A stretch of 15,340 nucleotides of DNA, taken from JACQXM01 sp964569425 (GTDB lineage Bacteria; Planctomycetota; Phycisphaerae; UBA1845). Location: contig CAZMVD010000103.1 in NCBI GenBank assembly GCA_964569425.1, positions 1-15,340 on the forward strand, written 5' to 3'. Position 1 is the stretch's first letter. Each line of letters starts with the position of its first letter. Positions 13,281 to 15,340 of the stretch are shown one piece after another. The notes beneath the pieces were generated by a model that worked only from the letters and a program-made list of their open reading frames with translations, had not been told where the DNA came from and searched no databases. Made by a program: the position numbers and the translations under genes.

Positions 13281-15340
13281 GAATGTCCTCCCGCGGCCGG
13301 AGCGGCAGCCGTCGCTTCGCTTGGATTCCTGGATCCGGTCAGCCAACGAACCGTGGCATAGAAAACGGGGGTGAAGAAGATACCGAACAGCGTTACGCCC
13401 ACCATCCCGCTGAACACCGCAAAGCCCAGGGCTACGCGCATCTCGGCCCCGGCGCCCTTGGCCAACACCAGCGGCAGCACACCGAGCGTGAAGGCGAGCG
13501 ATGTCATGAGGATCGGCCGCAGGCGCAACTTGCTTGCCTCAACCGTAGCTTCCGTAAGGCCTTTGCCTTGGTCCTGAAGCTGCTTGGCGAACTCAACAAT
13601 GAGGATGGCGTTCTTTGCCGCCAGGCCGATCAGCACCACCAGGCCGATCTGAGTGAAGATGTTGTTGTCCATGCCTGCGAGCCAAACTCCGGTGATCGCC
13701 GCGAACAGGCACATGGGTACGATCAGAATGATCGCCAGCGGCAGCGACCAGCTCTCATACTGGGCCGAAAGCACCAGGAATACGAACACGGTACCAAGGA
13801 TGAACACGAAGACTGCGGTGTTGCCCGCGAGCTTCTGTTGGAGCGCCAGCTCCGTCCATTCGAAGCCCATCGTCGCCGGCAGCTCGGTGCCCGCGATCTG
13901 CTCCATCATGCCGATACCCTGACCGGAACTCACACCGAAAGCCGTACCGCCGTTAATCTCCGCCGAGGGATACATGTTGTAGTGATTGACGATGGATGGG
14001 CCGCTCGTTTCATCCACCCTAACCAGGGCGCCGATGGGCACCATGTCCCCCCCTGCGTTACGCACCTTCAAGCGACCGATGTCCGAAGGCTGGAGTCGGA
14101 ACTTCGGCTCCGCCTGCACGTTCACCTGCCAGTTGCGCCCGAAGCGCGTGAAGTCGTTGGCGTACGCCGAACCGAGGTAGATCTGCAATGTGTCGAAGAT
14201 ATCGGTCAGGGCGATACCCTGCGTCTTGGCCTGCGAGCGGTCGAGGTCCACGAAAATCTGCGGTTGATTCGCGCGAAAGCTGCTGAAGAGTCCCTGGAGG
14301 CCGGGCTGAGCGTTTCCCGCAGCAACCATATTGTCCACGCTCTCTTGCAGACCCGTCAGGCCGGTGTCGCCGCGGTCCTGAAGCTGCATCTTGAAGCCGC
14401 CGGTGTTGCCCAGACCGTCCACGGGCGGCGCCCCAAACACGGTGATGGCAGCTTCCTGAATGTCGCCGAACTGCCGTCGAAGCCCGGCGGCAATGACGGG
14501 GGCGGAAAGGTTCGGATCGATCTTGCGTTCTTCGAACGGTGCCAGGATAACGAACATCCCGCCGAGGTTGGCAATGTTGGTCGCGTTGAGGATGGAATAG
14601 CCGGGCAGGCCGATGGTGTGTGCCACGCCGTCCGTTTTGCCGGCGATCTCCACCATTCGCGCGACGACCGCCTCGGTCCGTTCCAGGCTCGCCCCGTCCG
14701 GCAGTTGCGCATTAACCAGCAAATAGCCTTTGTCCTGTTCCGGGATAAAGCCCACCGGCACAGTCGTAAAACCCAAATAGGTGAGGTACATCAACCCGCC
14801 GTAGACCGCCAGCACAATCACGGCGACACGCAGCAACCCGCGCACTGCGAAGCCGTAGGCCCCCGTCGCCCGGTCGAAACACCAGTTGAATCCGCGAAAG
14901 AGGGCGTCGAGGAAGTGGTTGACGATTCCGGCCAGCAACCATCCCACAATCCCACCGGCCGCGAATGCTGCGGCGCGAACTCCCCAGACCACCAGGCCGC
15001 TCGCTGCGTGCGGCGCAACTTCACCTTCTCCGTGTCCGCCGCCATGCGCCACGTCTACGCCGAACAGCGGCCCCAGGTAAGCGGGCAGAATGAAGTAGGC
15101 GATCAGCCCGAAAAGCACCACGATGCCCAACCGCGGCAACGCTTCTCGATGGGCGTGTGCCGCCTCCCCGTGAGCATGCGGCTTAAGCAGAAGCGCACAG
15201 AGCGCCGGACTCAGCGTCAGCGAGTTGAATGCGGAGATCGCGGTTGAGGCAGCGATCGTCAGTGCAAATTGACGGTAGAACTGACCGCTGATGCCCGCGA
15301 TGAACGCTGTGGGGATGAACACAGAGCACAGCACCAGGGC
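13277..15340 (-). CDS. RND efflux permease, HAE-1 type (5' end missing)
   Basis: This is the C-terminal 687 residues of an inner-membrane, proton-driven AcrB/MexB-like exporter. The reading frame continues beyond the right edge, so about the first 450 residues, including TM1-4 and the TM4 aspartates, are not visible. The fragment opens in TM5 (VFIPTAFIAG) and TM6 (ending LTLSPALCALLL). Residues about 54-145 are an unusual insert with two His-rich stretches and two added hydrophobic segments. TM7 lies at about 171-190, followed by TVPVGFIPEQDKGYLLVNAQ and the second periplasmic pore/docking region. TM8-TM12 follow, with SAQYESWSLPLA, the TM10 motif GLAAKNAILIVEFAKQL (relay lysine codon at 13613-13615), LRLRPILMTSLAFTLGVLPL and FFTPVFYATVRWLTG. 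The last residues are an Ala/Gly-rich tail. Its stop overlaps the start of the outer-membrane factor gene, so the two are translationally coupled. Confidence 0.97.
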   Translation of the reverse strand, partial: ALVLCSVFIPTAFIAGISGQFYRQFALTIAASTAISAFNSLTLSPALCALLLKPHAHGEAAHAHREALPRLGIVVLFGLIAYFILPAYLGPLFGVDVAHGGGHGEGEVAPHAASGLVVWGVRAAAFAAGGIVGWLLAGIVNHFLDALFRGFNWCFDRATGAYGFAVRGLLRVAVIVLAVYGGLMYLTYLGFTTVPVGFIPEQDKGYLLVNAQLPDGASLERTEAVVARMVEIAGKTDGVAHTIGLPGYSILNATNIANLGGMFVILAPFEERKIDPNLSAPVIAAGLRRQFGDIQEAAITVFGAPPVDGLGNTGGFKMQLQDRGDTGLTGLQESVDNMVAAGNAQPGLQGLFSSFRANQPQIFVDLDRSQAKTQGIALTDIFDTLQIYLGSAYANDFTRFGRNWQVNVQAEPKFRLQPSDIGRLKVRNAGGDMVPIGALVRVDETSGPSIVNHYNMYPSAEINGGTAFGVSSGQGIGMMEQIAGTELPATMGFEWTELALQQKLAGNTAVFVFILGTVFVFLVLSAQYESWSLPLAIILIVPMCLFAAITGVWLAGMDNNIFTQIGLVVLIGLAAKNAILIVEFAKQLQDQGKGLTEATVEASKLRLRPILMTSLAFTLGVLPLVLAKGAGAEMRVALGFAVFSGMVGVTLFGIFFTPVFYATVRWLTGSRNPSEATAAAPAAGGHS

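Noticed and set aside
11739..13361. Plus-strand open frame of 540 codons opposite the outer-membrane factor
   Set aside because: It is antisense to a clear NodT/OprM gene and has no recognisable motif or start signal.
13283..15247. Plus-strand open frame of 654 codons opposite the RND permease
   Set aside because: It lies entirely antisense to an unmistakable RND gene. The product is rich in Arg, His and Gln with no domain, as expected for a mirror frame in GC-rich DNA.

Overview
This is a GC-rich bacterial chromosomal window with tightly packed genes and no sign of mobile elements, CRISPR arrays, tRNA or rRNA genes. The organism is probably a Gram-negative bacterium: it has outer-membrane lipoproteins and a tripartite RND efflux system. 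I lean towards Planctomycetota (Phycisphaerae-like). My reasons are a long extra hydrophobic insert in the RND permease between TM6 and TM7 and an 18-residue insert in the LigA helix-hairpin-helix region, both of which I associate with that phylum. This assignment is inference from memory, not a search.

Layout. Only the first gene is on the plus strand: ligA (NAD-dependent DNA ligase, 114-2189), preceded by a possible promoter very close to its ATG. Every other gene is on the minus strand, so transcription runs from right to left and meets ligA head-on at about 2190-2202. Read in transcription order, the minus strand holds: (1) an efflux block, with the 3' part of an HAE-1-type RND permease (cut by the window edge), a NodT/OprM-type outer-membrane lipoprotein overlapping it by 4 bp, and a small lipoprotein with two tandem copies of a beta-rich domain; (2) a metabolic block, with a DUF3141 PHA-synthase-like alpha/beta hydrolase, a MaoC-hydratase/phosphotransacylase fusion overlapping it by 4 bp, and acetate kinase 14 bp further on; (3) an envelope block, with a secreted DUF3300 protein that has a disordered Arg/Gly/Ser-rich tail, a DUF2950 lipoprotein, and a glycine-zipper protein overlapping it by 4 bp; (4) a possible small ORF and a Pat-type GNAT acetyltransferase.

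How the genes may work together. The metabolic block contains a complete predicted acyl-CoA to acyl-phosphate to ATP route (phosphotransacylase plus acetate kinase). It is coupled to an (R)-hydratase-like domain and to a protein with the Cys-Asp-His triad of polyhydroxyalkanoate synthases, which suggests carbon storage or overflow metabolism. A GNAT domain of the type that acetylates metabolic enzymes lies at the end of the same gene string. The DUF3300/DUF2950/glycine-zipper set consists entirely of exported proteins of unknown role and starts only 35 bp after ackA, so it may be co-transcribed with the metabolic genes. The linked acyl-phosphate module and uncharacterised envelope operon are the most interesting part of the window. 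The individual families are known, but their combined function is not.
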